A DNA stretch of 64,000 nucleotides from Marivita geojedonensis. Lineage in GTDB: Bacteria; Pseudomonadota; Alphaproteobacteria; Rhodobacterales; Rhodobacteraceae. The translations under genes and the position numbers were made by a program. Shown in pieces: positions 51,319 to 59,942 of this stretch (within the stretch, counting starts at the first letter, position 1; the number at the start of each line of letters is the position of its first letter). The notes below the pieces were generated by a model that did no database searches, was not told the DNA's origin, and worked only from the letters and a program-made list of their open reading frames with translations. Where the stretch lies: contig NZ_JFKC01000001.1 in NCBI RefSeq assembly GCF_002115805.1, positions 372,001-436,000 on the forward strand. The letters run 5' to 3'.

Positions 51319-54303
51319 ATGTTCGCAGAGCTGTCGATCACCTCCAACTTCACCTTCCTCACCGGGGCCTCCCACCCCGAGGAGTATATGGAGCGTGCCG
51401 CCACGCTGGGCCTCTCGGCCATCGCCATCACCGACACCAATTCGGTCGCGGGCATCGTCCGCGCCTGGACGGAAGGGAAAACCCTCCAGCGCCTGATCCG
51501 CGAACGCACCGAACTCGAGGCCCGCAATGGCCCCATCGGTCCCCCCGTGCCGGGTCACATCGACCACCGGCGCTCCCACATCCTGACCCATGTCCCCCGG
51601 CTTATCCCCGGCGCAAAGATCGTCACCGATACCGGCTTCACCGCCACGGTGCTCGCCAGCACACGACAAGGCTGGGCGCAGCTCTGCCGCCTCATCACCA
51701 CCGGCCGCCGCCGTGCGCCCAAGGGTGAATGTCACCTGACGCTCGACGATCTGGTTCCCTGCACCGACGGTCTCATCTGGCTCCTGCACCCGCCAACACA
51801 CGCCCTGACGGCAACGGGCGGCGCGGGCGACTGGCATTCACAGGCGGAACGGCTGTCGCGCCGCTTCCCCGGACAGACCCATCTCCTGCTCAGCCCGCTC
51901 TATGACGGGCAGGACAGCCCCCGCTTCGACCGCATCGCAGCACTGGCACAACGCTTGGGCCTGCCCACCATCGCATCTGCCACCCCGATCATGCACCACG
52001 GCCGCCGCCGCAAGCTGGCCGATGTGGTCACCGCCATCCGCCAAGGCTGCCGCGTCGACGAACTGGGCACCAAGGCGCTCGCCAATGGCGAACAGCGCCT
52101 GCGCTCCGAGACCGAGATGCGCCGCCTGCTTGGCACTCATGCCGATGCGGTGGACCGCGCCGCGCAGCTGGCCGAGACCTGCACCTTCGACCTCGGCCAG
52201 CTGCGCTACGAATACCCCAGCGAAATCACCGGCACCGAGACCGCATCGCAGCGCCTTTCCCGCCTCGCCCATGAGGGGCTCAAATGGCGCTACCCGCATG
52301 GCGCGCCCGACAAGGTGAAAAAGCTACTCGCCCATGAACTCACCCTGATCGGCAAGCTGAAATACGAGCCCTATTTCCTTACCGTGCGCGACATCGTCGC
52401 CTTCGCGCGAGACAGGAACATCCTCTGCCAGGGGCGCGGGTCCGCCGCCAACTCGGTGGTCTGCTACTGCCTCGGCGTGACCTCGGTCTCCCCCGAAATC
52501 GGCACGATGGTGTTCGAACGCTTCGTCTCAGAGGCGCGGGACGAGCCGCCCGACATCGATGTCGATTTCGAACACGAACGCCGCGAAGAGGTGATCCAGC
52601 ACATCTACGACCGCTACGGTCGCCATCGCGCCGGCCTCTGCGCCACCGTGATCCACTATCGCGGCAAACGCGCCATCCGCGAGGTCGGCGCGGCCATGGG
52701 CCTGAGCCAAGACACCATCGGCGCGCTCTCCTCGCAGCTCTGGGGGTTTTTCTCGACCAACGGCCTCGAAGAGCACCGCATGCGCGAAATCGGCCTCGAT
52801 CCCGACGATCACCGCCTCAAGCTGACGATGGAACTGATCTTCGAGATCATCGGCTTCCCCCGCCACCTGTCGCAGCATGTCGGCGGCTTCATCATCACCG
52901 AAGGGCGGCTTGACGAACTGGTCCCGATCGAAAACGCCACGATGGAGGACCGCACCGTCATCTGCTGGGACAAGGACGACATCGACGCGCTCGGCATCCT
53001 CAAGGTCGATGTGCTGGCCCTCGGGATGCTCTCCTGCATCCGCAAGGCGTTCGATCTCATGACCCTGCATCACAGCCAAAACTACAACCTCGCCACGCTC
53101 CCCCCCGAAGACCCGGCGGTCTATGACATGCTCTGCAAGGCCGACAGCGTCGGTGTCTTCCAGGTCGAATCCCGCGCGCAGATGAACTTCCTGCCGCGGA
53201 TGAAACCCCGCACTTTCTATGATCTGGTGATCGAGGTCGCCATCATCCGCCCCGGCCCCATCCAAGGCGACATGGTCCACCCCTATATCCGCCGCCGCAA
53301 CGGCGAAGAAGAGGTGAGCTTTCCCTCCGACGAACTCGGCGCGGTGCTGGGCAAGACGCTGGGCGTGCCGCTCTTTCAGGAACAGGCGATGCAGATCGCC
53401 ATCGTCGGCGCGGGCTTCACCCCCGAACAGGCTGACCGCCTGCGCCGCTCTCTGGCCACCTTCAAGAAGCACGGCAATGTCAGCGAATTCCGCACCCTCT
53501 TCATGCGCGGCATGCGCAACAAGGGCTATGACGACGATTTCGCCGAACGCTGTTTCTCCCAGATCGAAGGCTTCGGCTCCTACGGCTTCCCGGAAAGCCA
53601 CGCCGCCAGCTTTGCCCTGCTGGTTTATGCGAGCGCATGGATCAAACACCACCACCCCGGCATCTTCGCCTGCGCGCTGCTGAATTCCCAGCCGATGGGC
53701 TTCTACGCCCCCGCCCAGATCGTCCGCGATGCGCGCGAACACGGCGTGACGGTCCTGCCCGTCTGCATCAACGCCAGCTTCTGGGACAACGTGATGGAAC
53801 CCGACACCAAAGGTGGCCTCGCCCTGCGGCTGGGCTTCCGCCAGATCAAGGGCCTGAACGAGGAAGACGCGTCATGGATCGCCGCCGGGCGCGGCAATGG
53901 CTACCAGAGCGTGAACGACCTCTGGCGCCGCGCCGGGCTGGACCCCGCCACCATCGCGCGACTGGCCGAGGCCGACACGTTCCGCGAGATCGGCCTTTCC
54001 CGCCGGCAAGCCCTATGGGAGGCCAAGGCACTGACCACCCGCAAGACCCTGCCGCTTTTCGATGGCGACATCGACGGCGAAGGCATCGTCGAACCCGCCG
54101 CCCTGCTGCCGCAGATGACAGAGGGCGAACAGGTGGTCGAAGATTACGTCGCCATGCGCCTCACCCTGCGCCGCCATCCGGTGGCGCTGCTGCGGCACAT
54201 CCTGACGCCGGATCAGCCCCGCACAATTGATCCGTACGTTTCAACACCCAAACCGTACAAACCACCCATGCCTCTGCCCTTCACCCGCGCAAACCCGGAC
54301 TGA
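51319..54303 (+). CDS. dnaE2: Error-prone DNA polymerase III alpha-like DnaE2 (ImuC)
   Basis: A 994-residue C-family polymerase for damage-induced translesion synthesis. It has an N-terminal PHP domain (FAELSITSNFTFLTGASHPEE, AIAITDTNSV) and polymerase motifs GRGSAANSVVCYCLG, PPDIDVDFEHERREEV (catalytic aspartates) and VGVFQVESRAQM. The C-terminal helix-hairpin-helix region follows. The frame stops soon after LRRHPVALLRHILTPDQ, where many DnaE2 proteins continue with an OB fold, so this one is short. An SOS box lies upstream. The usual partners imuA and imuB are not next to it. Confidence 0.95.
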   Translation: MFAELSITSNFTFLTGASHPEEYMERAATLGLSAIAITDTNSVAGIVRAWTEGKTLQRLIRERTELEARNGPIGPPVPGHIDHRRSHILTHVPRLIPGAKIVTDTGFTATVLASTRQGWAQLCRLITTGRRRAPKGECHLTLDDLVPCTDGLIWLLHPPTHALTATGGAGDWHSQAERLSRRFPGQTHLLLSPLYDGQDSPRFDRIAALAQRLGLPTIASATPIMHHGRRRKLADVVTAIRQGCRVDELGTKALANGEQRLRSETEMRRLLGTHADAVDRAAQLAETCTFDLGQLRYEYPSEITGTETASQRLSRLAHEGLKWRYPHGAPDKVKKLLAHELTLIGKLKYEPYFLTVRDIVAFARDRNILCQGRGSAANSVVCYCLGVTSVSPEIGTMVFERFVSEARDEPPDIDVDFEHERREEVIQHIYDRYGRHRAGLCATVIHYRGKRAIREVGAAMGLSQDTIGALSSQLWGFFSTNGLEEHRMREIGLDPDDHRLKLTMELIFEIIGFPRHLSQHVGGFIITEGRLDELVPIENATMEDRTVICWDKDDIDALGILKVDVLALGMLSCIRKAFDLMTLHHSQNYNLATLPPEDPAVYDMLCKADSVGVFQVESRAQMNFLPRMKPRTFYDLVIEVAIIRPGPIQGDMVHPYIRRRNGEEEVSFPSDELGAVLGKTLGVPLFQEQAMQIAIVGAGFTPEQADRLRRSLATFKKHGNVSEFRTLFMRGMRNKGYDDDFAERCFSQIEGFGSYGFPESHAASFALLVYASAWIKHHHPGIFACALLNSQPMGFYAPAQIVRDAREHGVTVLPVCINASFWDNVMEPDTKGGLALRLGFRQIKGLNEEDASWIAAGRGNGYQSVNDLWRRAGLDPATIARLAEADTFREIGLSRRQALWEAKALTTRKTLPLFDGDIDGEGIVEPAALLPQMTEGEQVVEDYVAMRLTLRRHPVALLRHILTPDQPRTIDPYVSTPKPYKPPMPLPFTRANPD

Positions 54304-54354
54304 TTGCCAAGCCTCGCCAACCCCGCCATTCTCCGCCGCGAAAGGGAGCAACAC

Positions 54355-54699
54355 ATGATCGCCATCATCTTCGAAGTCATGCCCGCAGAGGGCCAGAAAG
54401 ACGCCTATCTCGACATCGCAGCCACCATGCGCCCCATGGTTGAACAGGTCGAAGGCTTCATCTCGGTCGAACGCTTTCAAAGCCTGACCAACCCCGACAA
54501 ACTGCTCTCGATCAGCTTTTTCGAAGACGAAGACGCCGTCCTGCGCTGGCGAAAGCTCGCCGCACACCGGAACGCCCAGTCAAAAGGCCGGAACGGCATC
54601 TTTTCGGACTACCACCTGCGGGTCTGCCACGTGATACGCGATTACGGCATGTTCGACCGCGACCAGGCACCCGAGGACAGCATCAAGGCGCACGGCTAA
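54355..54699 (+). CDS. ABM-domain (antibiotic biosynthesis monooxygenase-like) protein
   Basis: A 114-residue single-domain protein with the dimeric ferredoxin-like ABM fold (IAIIFEVMPAEGQKDAYLD, GFISVERFQSL, SISFFEDEDAVLRWRKLAAH). Such small enzymes oxidise quinols or degrade heme, but many have no known role. GGGAG precedes ATG 54355; an in-frame upstream start at 54304 is unlikely. It follows dnaE2 by 51 bp. Confidence 0.85.
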   Translation: MIAIIFEVMPAEGQKDAYLDIAATMRPMVEQVEGFISVERFQSLTNPDKLLSISFFEDEDAVLRWRKLAAHRNAQSKGRNGIFSDYHLRVCHVIRDYGMFDRDQAPEDSIKAHG

Positions 54700-54701
54700 C
54701 C

Positions 54702-54726
54702 CTTCTCCTTTTTGCAAATATGCAAA
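54702..54726 (+). repeat. 25-bp gene-end repeat, copy 2
   Basis: CTTCTCCTTTTT, then G, then CAAATATGCAAA starts two bases after the ABM gene stop. It matches 51213-51237 at 24 of 25 positions. Further GCAAA words and CTTTGCAAAG (54732-54741) follow. Confidence 0.75.
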
Positions 54727-54800
54727 CGCAACTTTGCAAAGGTCGCTCTGCCCCAAAAAACGCATCACGCGAACAAACACACGAGGCCGCAGGCCGAGAC

Positions 54801-54829
54801 AAAAAGAATGGGCGCCCGAAGGCGCCCAT
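54801..54829 (-). terminator. Terminator of tyrB
   Basis: Stem ATGGGCGCC/GGCGCCCAT (54808-54816 with 54821-54829) has a UUCG loop on the minus strand and is followed there by TCTTTTT. Confidence 0.85.
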
Positions 54830-54851
54830 GCAATTTGAATAACGGGTAAAC

Positions 54852-56036
54852 TCAGATCCCGACGTCGATGATCGCCTTGGCCAGAATGGGCACCGAGTCC
54901 TTGTTCAGACCTGCGATGTTCAGACGGGAATCCCCAACCAGGTAGATCGCGTGCTCCTCGCGCAGACGCTCCACCTGCTCCGGCGTCGCCCCGAGGCGCG
55001 AGAACATACCCCGGTGCTGGGCGATAAAGCCAAAGCGGTCCGAACCGGACAGGCGCTGCAACTCGGCGGCAAGTTGCTCGCGCAGACCCAGCATGCCATT
55101 GCGCATCTCTTCCAGTTCCGCAGCCCATTCTGCGCGCAGCGCATCATCGGTTAGAACCATCGTCACAAGGCGCGCGCCGTGATCGGGCGGGAAGGAATAG
55201 TTCTGGCGGTTCAGATAGGCCAAAGTCCCCTGGTTCAGCTTATGCGCCGACGGATCGGCGGCCACGGCCATCAGGAGACCGGTGCGCTCACGGTAGATGC
55301 CGAAGTTCTTGGAACAGCTTGCTGCAATGATGGTCTCCGGCACCGAAGAGGCAATCAGGCGTGTCGCCGCCGCGTCTTCCTCAAGCCCGTCGCCAAAGCC
55401 CTGATAGGCAATGTCGACCATGGGGGTCGCGCCCGTCTTGATCAGCAGATCGACCAGCGCCTTCCACTCGGTCATGTTGAGGTTCGCACCCGTCGGGTTG
55501 TGGCAGCAGCCATGCACCAGAACAATGTCGCCCGGTCCCGCTTGGGCAAGGTCTTCCATCATCCCTGCAAAATCCACACCGCGCGACTCGTCGTCGAAAT
55601 AGCGGTAGGGCACCATGGTCATGCCCATGTGCTTGAGGATCGACAGGTGGTTCGGCCATGTCGGATCGCTGACGAACACCTTGGCGTTCGGGTTCGCCAT
55701 CTTGACCATGTCAAAACCCTGACGCACCGCGCCCGTACCGCCCGGCGTGGCGACAGCGGCCACGTTTGCGCGCGGCACTGCATCGCCGAGAACCATGGCG
55801 ATCATTGCGTCGGCAAAAGCCGGATCACCGGCGAGCCCGGTATAGGCCTTGGTGGTTTCGGCCTCCCACAACTGCTGCTCGGCGTTCTTGATCGCGCGCA
55901 TGATCGGCGTGTTACCGGACGCGTCCTTGTAGACACCGACGCCCAGATCGATTTTCCCTTCGCGCGGATCGTCGCGATAGGTTTGCATCAACGCCAGGAT
56001 CTTGTCGGCAGGTTGTTCCTTGAGGGTCTCAAACAT
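54852..56036 (-). CDS. tyrB: Aromatic/aspartate aminotransferase
   Basis: A 394-residue class I PLP aminotransferase of the TyrB/AspC group, exchanging amino groups between aspartate or aromatic amino acids and 2-oxo acids. It has LGVGVYKDASGNTPIM, VHGCCHNPTGANL, the PLP Lys in SCSKNFGIYRERTG and an Arg in GDSRLNIAGL near the C-terminus. Its ATG shares one base with the sseA stop (TGATG), so the pair is coupled, which fits cysteine transamination to mercaptopyruvate feeding SseA (inference). Confidence 0.94.
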   Translation of the reverse strand: MFETLKEQPADKILALMQTYRDDPREGKIDLGVGVYKDASGNTPIMRAIKNAEQQLWEAETTKAYTGLAGDPAFADAMIAMVLGDAVPRANVAAVATPGGTGAVRQGFDMVKMANPNAKVFVSDPTWPNHLSILKHMGMTMVPYRYFDDESRGVDFAGMMEDLAQAGPGDIVLVHGCCHNPTGANLNMTEWKALVDLLIKTGATPMVDIAYQGFGDGLEEDAAATRLIASSVPETIIAASCSKNFGIYRERTGLLMAVAADPSAHKLNQGTLAYLNRQNYSFPPDHGARLVTMVLTDDALRAEWAAELEEMRNGMLGLREQLAAELQRLSGSDRFGFIAQHRGMFSRLGATPEQVERLREEHAIYLVGDSRLNIAGLNKDSVPILAKAIIDVGI

Positions 56037-56893
56037 CAGTCATCTCCAGTGGCCACCGGTACCGTGGGGAACATTCCCCATTCGGACCACGAACCGTCGT
56101 AAAGGGAATGGTCGTCCTTACCCATGCGGGTCATTGCGAGCGTCAGGATCGCTGCAGTCACGCCCGAGCCGCATGTGGTGATTGCGGGTTTCGAAAGGTC
56201 CACACCCGCCGCCTCAAAGATCGCGCGGGTTTCCTCGGGCGACTTCATGGTCTGATCATCATTGAGCAAGCTTGCGTAATGCACGTTCTTTGACCCGGGG
56301 ATATGCCCGCCCCGCATGCCGGGGCGTGGTTCGGGCTCTTCACCCCGGAACCGGCCGGGCGAGCGCGCGTCGATGATTTCCTGATCGCGGAGCTTGGAAG
56401 CGGCCGAGACCTGCGTCACGTCCTTGACCAGATGTGCCTGCCTCCGCACTGTCATGTGGCGATCCCGCACGATCGGTGGCAAGTCTTCAATCTCTCGTCC
56501 TTCGGCCACCCATTTCGGCAGACCGCCATCAAGCACGGCGATATCGTTCTGGCCCATCAGTTTGAAAAGCCACCACACGCGGGCCGCGGAAAAGATACCA
56601 GCCCCGTCATAGACCACCACCTGATGCCCGTCTCCGACGCCCATGGCCCGCATCCGGGACATGAACTTTTCAATCGGCGGGGCCATATGCGGAAGATCGG
56701 AGCGGCTGTCGGCAATGTCGTCAATGTCGAAGAAACGCGCGCCGGGAATGTGACCGGCGGCGTATTCCGCTTTTGCATCCCGTCCTGCATCCGGCAGGTA
56801 ATACGATCCATCGAGAATTCGCAGATCAGGGTCGCGCATGTGCGAGGCCAGCCATTCTGTCGAAACCAGAGTCTTCGGATCGTCCTGTGCCAT
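56036..56893 (-). CDS. sseA: 3-mercaptopyruvate sulfurtransferase
   Basis: A 285-residue two-rhodanese-domain enzyme moving sulfur from 3-mercaptopyruvate to a thiol acceptor or cyanide. The first domain has LRILDGSYYLPDAGRDA and HIPGARFFDIDDIAD. The second domain carries the active Cys in TTCGSGVTAAIL; the CGSG loop points to mercaptopyruvate rather than thiosulfate. ATG 56893 is chosen; in-frame ATGs at 56929 and 56965 are less family-like. It is upstream of tyrB. Confidence 0.94.
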   Translation of the reverse strand: MAQDDPKTLVSTEWLASHMRDPDLRILDGSYYLPDAGRDAKAEYAAGHIPGARFFDIDDIADSRSDLPHMAPPIEKFMSRMRAMGVGDGHQVVVYDGAGIFSAARVWWLFKLMGQNDIAVLDGGLPKWVAEGREIEDLPPIVRDRHMTVRRQAHLVKDVTQVSAASKLRDQEIIDARSPGRFRGEEPEPRPGMRGGHIPGSKNVHYASLLNDDQTMKSPEETRAIFEAAGVDLSKPAITTCGSGVTAAILTLAMTRMGKDDHSLYDGSWSEWGMFPTVPVATGDD

Positions 56894-56976
56894 ATCTGTC
56901 GCCACATCTGATAAGGATCGGTTCTGCATAGAACCCGATGATCCGACTCGCAAGCGATTGCCCATGAAAGACGCTT

Positions 56977-57017
56977 CGATGCGTCAACGCATCGTGGTTT
57001 TCCGTCGACGGAAAGCC
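56977..57017. repeat. Double-palindrome element, copy B
   Basis: CGATGCGTCAACGCATCG (56977-56994), one base, then a 22-bp near-palindrome centred on a SalI site (GGTTTTCCGTC/GACGGAAAGCC, 56996-57017). It is identical to copy A (44937-44977) in the 18-bp part, with the order inverted. It lies just past the smpB stop and so probably ends the smpB transcript. Confidence 0.85.
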
Positions 57018-57026
57018 GCCCCCGCC

Positions 57027-57500
57027 TTACCCTGCGTTCTTCAACAGACGCTGCTTCTGGCGGCCCCAGTCGCGTTTGGCCTCGGATTCGCGCTTGTCGT
57101 GGGTTTTCTTGCCCTTGGCGATGCCAAGCTTCATCTTCACCATGCCCTTGTCATTGAAATAGAGCACCAGCGGGACAATCGTCATGCCCTTGCGCTGGGT
57201 TTCATTCCAAAGGCGTGACAATTCCTTGCGCGACACCAAGAGCTTGCGCCGGCGGCGTTCCTCATGCGGGAACATCGCACGGTTGTAGGGGGCGATATAG
57301 GAGTTCACCAACCACAGCTCGCCATCCTCGACCGCTGCGTAACATTCGGTGATGTTGGCGCTGTTCTCGCGCAGCGACTTCACTTCAGACCCTTGCAGAA
57401 CGATGCCCGCCTCCAGATCGTCCTCGATGGCATAGTCGAACCGCGCCCGACGGTTGTCGGCGATCACCTTGTAGTTCGGATTGTCCTTCGGCTTGGCCAT
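57027..57500 (-). CDS. smpB: SsrA-binding protein
   Basis: A 157-residue tmRNA partner needed for trans-translation on stalled ribosomes. It has the SmpB beta-barrel ([34 protein letters not shown]) and the basic C-terminal tail [26 protein letters not shown] 8 nt before ATG 57500 sets the start. The ssrA gene is not in the window. Confidence 0.97.
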   Translation of the reverse strand: MAKPKDNPNYKVIADNRRARFDYAIEDDLEAGIVLQGSEVKSLRENSANITECYAAVEDGELWLVNSYIAPYNRAMFPHEERRRRKLLVSRKELSRLWNETQRKGMTIVPLVLYFNDKGMVKMKLGIAKGKKTHDKRESEAKRDWGRQKQRLLKNAG

Positions 57501-57582
57501 CGCTGCGGTCTCCTTTGCCCGCGAGAGGGCTAGATATAGGATGTCCCGGCGGTTTTGAAACCGCTTTTCTGGAGCGCCACGC

Positions 57583-57608
57583 AAAAGGGCGGACCAAATG
57601 GCCCGCCC
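57583..57608 (-). terminator. Terminator of the AGCS symporter gene
   Basis: Stem GGGCGGACC/GGCCCGCCC (57587-57595 with 57600-57608, one wobble pair) and a 4-nt loop, followed on the minus strand by TTTT. It lies 30 bp past the symporter stop. Confidence 0.75.
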
Positions 57609-57637
57609 CTTCGTCCTTCACTCTGCAGATACTGCAA

Positions 57638-59182
57638 TCAGGTGAATTTCTTGATCTCACCCGACTTGAGGCGCGACAGGTAGCTGTTCATTTCACGCTT
57701 CACGATGGGCATCAGCACGTAGAGACCGATGATGTTGACCACCGCCATCGCAAAGATCGCCGCGTCGGAGAAATCAATGACCGGACCAAGGCTGGCCGCT
57801 GCGCCGATCACGACGAACAGGCAGAAGATCAGCTTGAAGGTCAGCTCCTGCGCCTTGCCCTCACCAAAGAGGTAGGTCCATGCCTTCAGCCCGTAGTAGG
57901 ACCACGAGATCATGGTAGAGAAAGCAAACAGGATCACCGCCAGCGCCAGCACATATTTGAACCCACTAATGGAGGACGAGAACGCCGCCGAGGTCAGAGC
58001 CACGCCAGATGTGTCGCCGACGGTCTGGATCGCTGTGCCAGCTTCATTCAACAGGTAGTTGCCGGTGTTCGGGTCCGCGATCAGCTGACCGGTGATGATG
58101 ATCACAAGCGCGGTCATGGTGCAGACGATCACCGTGTCGATCAGCGGTTCAAGAAGCGACACGAACCCTTCGGTGATCGGCTCTTTTGTGCGGACCGCAG
58201 AGTGCGCAATCGCAGCCGAACCGACGCCCGCCTCGTTCGAGAACGCTGCCCGCTTGAAGCCCTGGATCAGCGCGCCGACGAACCCGCCTGCAACACCCAG
58301 GCCGGTAAAGGCACCTGCGAAGATCTGACCGAAGGCCCAACCGATCTTGTCATAGTTCATCAGGATGATGATCAGCGCCGTACCGACATAGATCACACCC
58401 ATGAACGGCACGACCTTTTCCGTCACGCGCGCAATGGACTTGAGACCCCCGACGATCACGGCAAAGACGATGCCGGCAAAGACCACGCCGGTGATCCAGC
58501 CGGGGTATTCACCAAACACGTTGGTCAGCTGCGCATGGGCCTGATTGGCCTGGAACATGTTGCCGCCACCAAGTGCGCCGAGGATGCAGAAGATCGAAAA
58601 CAGGATTGCAAGGATGCGTCCACCGCCGACGCCGCGTTCGGCAAAACCTTTGGTCAGGTAGTACATCGGACCGCCGGACACCGTGCCGTTGGCGTATTCG
58701 TTGCGGTATTTCACACCCAGCGTACATTCGGTGAACTTGGACGCCATGCCAAGCAGACCGGCAAGGATCATCCAGAAGGTTGCGCCCGGACCGCCGATCC
58801 CGATCGCGACTGCAACACCGGCGATGTTGCCCAGACCCACGGTGCCAGACAGCGCGGTGGCGAGAGCCTGAAAGTGACTGACCTCACCTGCATCGTTGGG
58901 GTCCGAGTAATCTCCTTTGACCAGCGCGATGGCATGACCGAAGGCGCGGAACTGGATCACACCGAAATAGACGGTGAAGACGGTTGCTGCGATCACCAGC
59001 CAGCCGACGATCCATGGAAAGCTGGTGCCGGGGAAGTTGCTGAAGATCAGGCTGACAAACCAGCCGGTTGAGCTGGCGAAGATTCCGTTAATGGTTTCGT
59101 CGATGGATTGTGCGGATGCTGCGAGGGCTCCGGACATGGTGAAAAAGGCGGCCAAAACCGCCGCTGGAACAAGACGTGTCAT
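57638..59182 (-). CDS. Sodium:alanine/glycine symporter, AGCS family
   Basis: A 514-residue membrane transporter importing alanine or glycine with Na+. It has ~11 helices, the family signature around ALATALSGTVGLGNIAGVA and GGPGATFWMILAGLLGMASKF, then GTVSGGPMYYLTKGFAERG and NEAGVGSAAIAHSA. The N-terminus is itself signal-like (MTRLVPAAVLAAFFTMSGALAASAQ) before the first core helix. It is followed by its own terminator, 20 bp downstream of the usp gene. Confidence 0.93.
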   Translation of the reverse strand: MTRLVPAAVLAAFFTMSGALAASAQSIDETINGIFASSTGWFVSLIFSNFPGTSFPWIVGWLVIAATVFTVYFGVIQFRAFGHAIALVKGDYSDPNDAGEVSHFQALATALSGTVGLGNIAGVAVAIGIGGPGATFWMILAGLLGMASKFTECTLGVKYRNEYANGTVSGGPMYYLTKGFAERGVGGGRILAILFSIFCILGALGGGNMFQANQAHAQLTNVFGEYPGWITGVVFAGIVFAVIVGGLKSIARVTEKVVPFMGVIYVGTALIIILMNYDKIGWAFGQIFAGAFTGLGVAGGFVGALIQGFKRAAFSNEAGVGSAAIAHSAVRTKEPITEGFVSLLEPLIDTVIVCTMTALVIIITGQLIADPNTGNYLLNEAGTAIQTVGDTSGVALTSAAFSSSISGFKYVLALAVILFAFSTMISWSYYGLKAWTYLFGEGKAQELTFKLIFCLFVVIGAAASLGPVIDFSDAAIFAMAVVNIIGLYVLMPIVKREMNSYLSRLKSGEIKKFT

Positions 59183-59202
59183 CTATGAAATTCCTTGTGC
59201 GA

Positions 59203-59637
59203 TTATGGAACGATGGTGCAGGGCACTGGCGCGACCTGAACCAGAGACCCGGCAACTGAGCCGAAAACCCGGCTCGACAAACCGCCATCGCCGTCACGGC
59301 CGATGACCATTTGTGTCGCGCCCTCTTTCTTGGCGACATCGCACAGTGTCTTGGCGACATGCCCGTACTTGATCTGAGTTTCGACCGGCACACCCGCAGC
59401 GGCGATTGTGGATTTGAGCGGCGCCATCAATGCCTTTTCAGCGCGTTCCAACTCTTCGGTCCGCCGCGCATGGCGCTCTTCAATTTCTTGTGGAGTGAGG
59501 AATGAATACGGTGACCATTCCAGCACGTGAACAATCAGGATACTGCCGCCCTGGGCCTCGGCCCGCGACACGGCGAAATCAAGAGCGCGTTTTGAAACAT
59601 CGCTCCCATCGTATCCCACAACGAATTTCTCAGACAT
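59203..59637 (-). CDS. Universal stress protein, UspA family
   Basis: A 144-residue single USP domain with VVGYDGSDVSKRALDFAVSR at the start, and the ATP-binding loop IGRDGDGGLSSRVFGSVAGS followed by PVPCTIVP at the end. The G-x2-G-x9-G-S pattern indicates the ATP-binding type. It is divergent from cydA and upstream of the AGCS gene. Confidence 0.93.
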   Translation of the reverse strand: MSEKFVVGYDGSDVSKRALDFAVSRAEAQGGSILIVHVLEWSPYSFLTPQEIEERHARRTEELERAEKALMAPLKSTIAAAGVPVETQIKYGHVAKTLCDVAKKEGATQMVIGRDGDGGLSSRVFGSVAGSLVQVAPVPCTIVP

Positions 59638-59942
59638 AATGTCCCCCTTGCGAAATGTTCCCGGTCTAAACGCCGGTCCTCACAATCTATCATCTTGCGG
59701 AAAGTCTATTTGCCTCTTTTCCTGCCGAACACAGCGCAATCGCCGCAAATATCTTTCGCAGGACAATCCATCTGAGCAAGAATTTCCTGCGCAATAGACG
59801 TTTTGAGCAATGCGCAACCTTGGGCAGAAGGCGAAACGGCGCTGCTTGAAAACCGGTGCGCAATGCTGTCGCAGGAACGGGGAAACCTGCATCTGCGACC
59901 TATCTTATTTCCTGACAGAAATGGTTTCTTAAGGTTGGTCAA
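59638..59942. other. 305-bp divergent intergenic region usp / cydA
   Basis: This holds the upstream regions of usp (minus) and cydA (plus). I see no FNR-type TTGAT-N4-ATCAA site. A loose dyad TTGAGCAATGCGCAA lies near 59803-59817. No hairpin with a T-tract and no RNA gene is recognised. Confidence 0.6.

Noticed and set aside
52528-53742. 404-residue frame opposite dnaE2
   Set aside because: Antisense shadow within the conserved polymerase core; no start signal.
57549-57564. GCGGTTT/AAACCGC hairpin followed by TTTT on the plus strand
   Set aside because: No plus-strand gene precedes it; it lies in the smpB upstream region, so a terminator call would have no transcript to end.
59803-59817. 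TTGAGCAATGCGCAA as an FNR/FnrL site for cydAB
   Set aside because: Does not match TTGAT-N4-ATCAA closely enough; only the outer TTG/CAA are symmetric.
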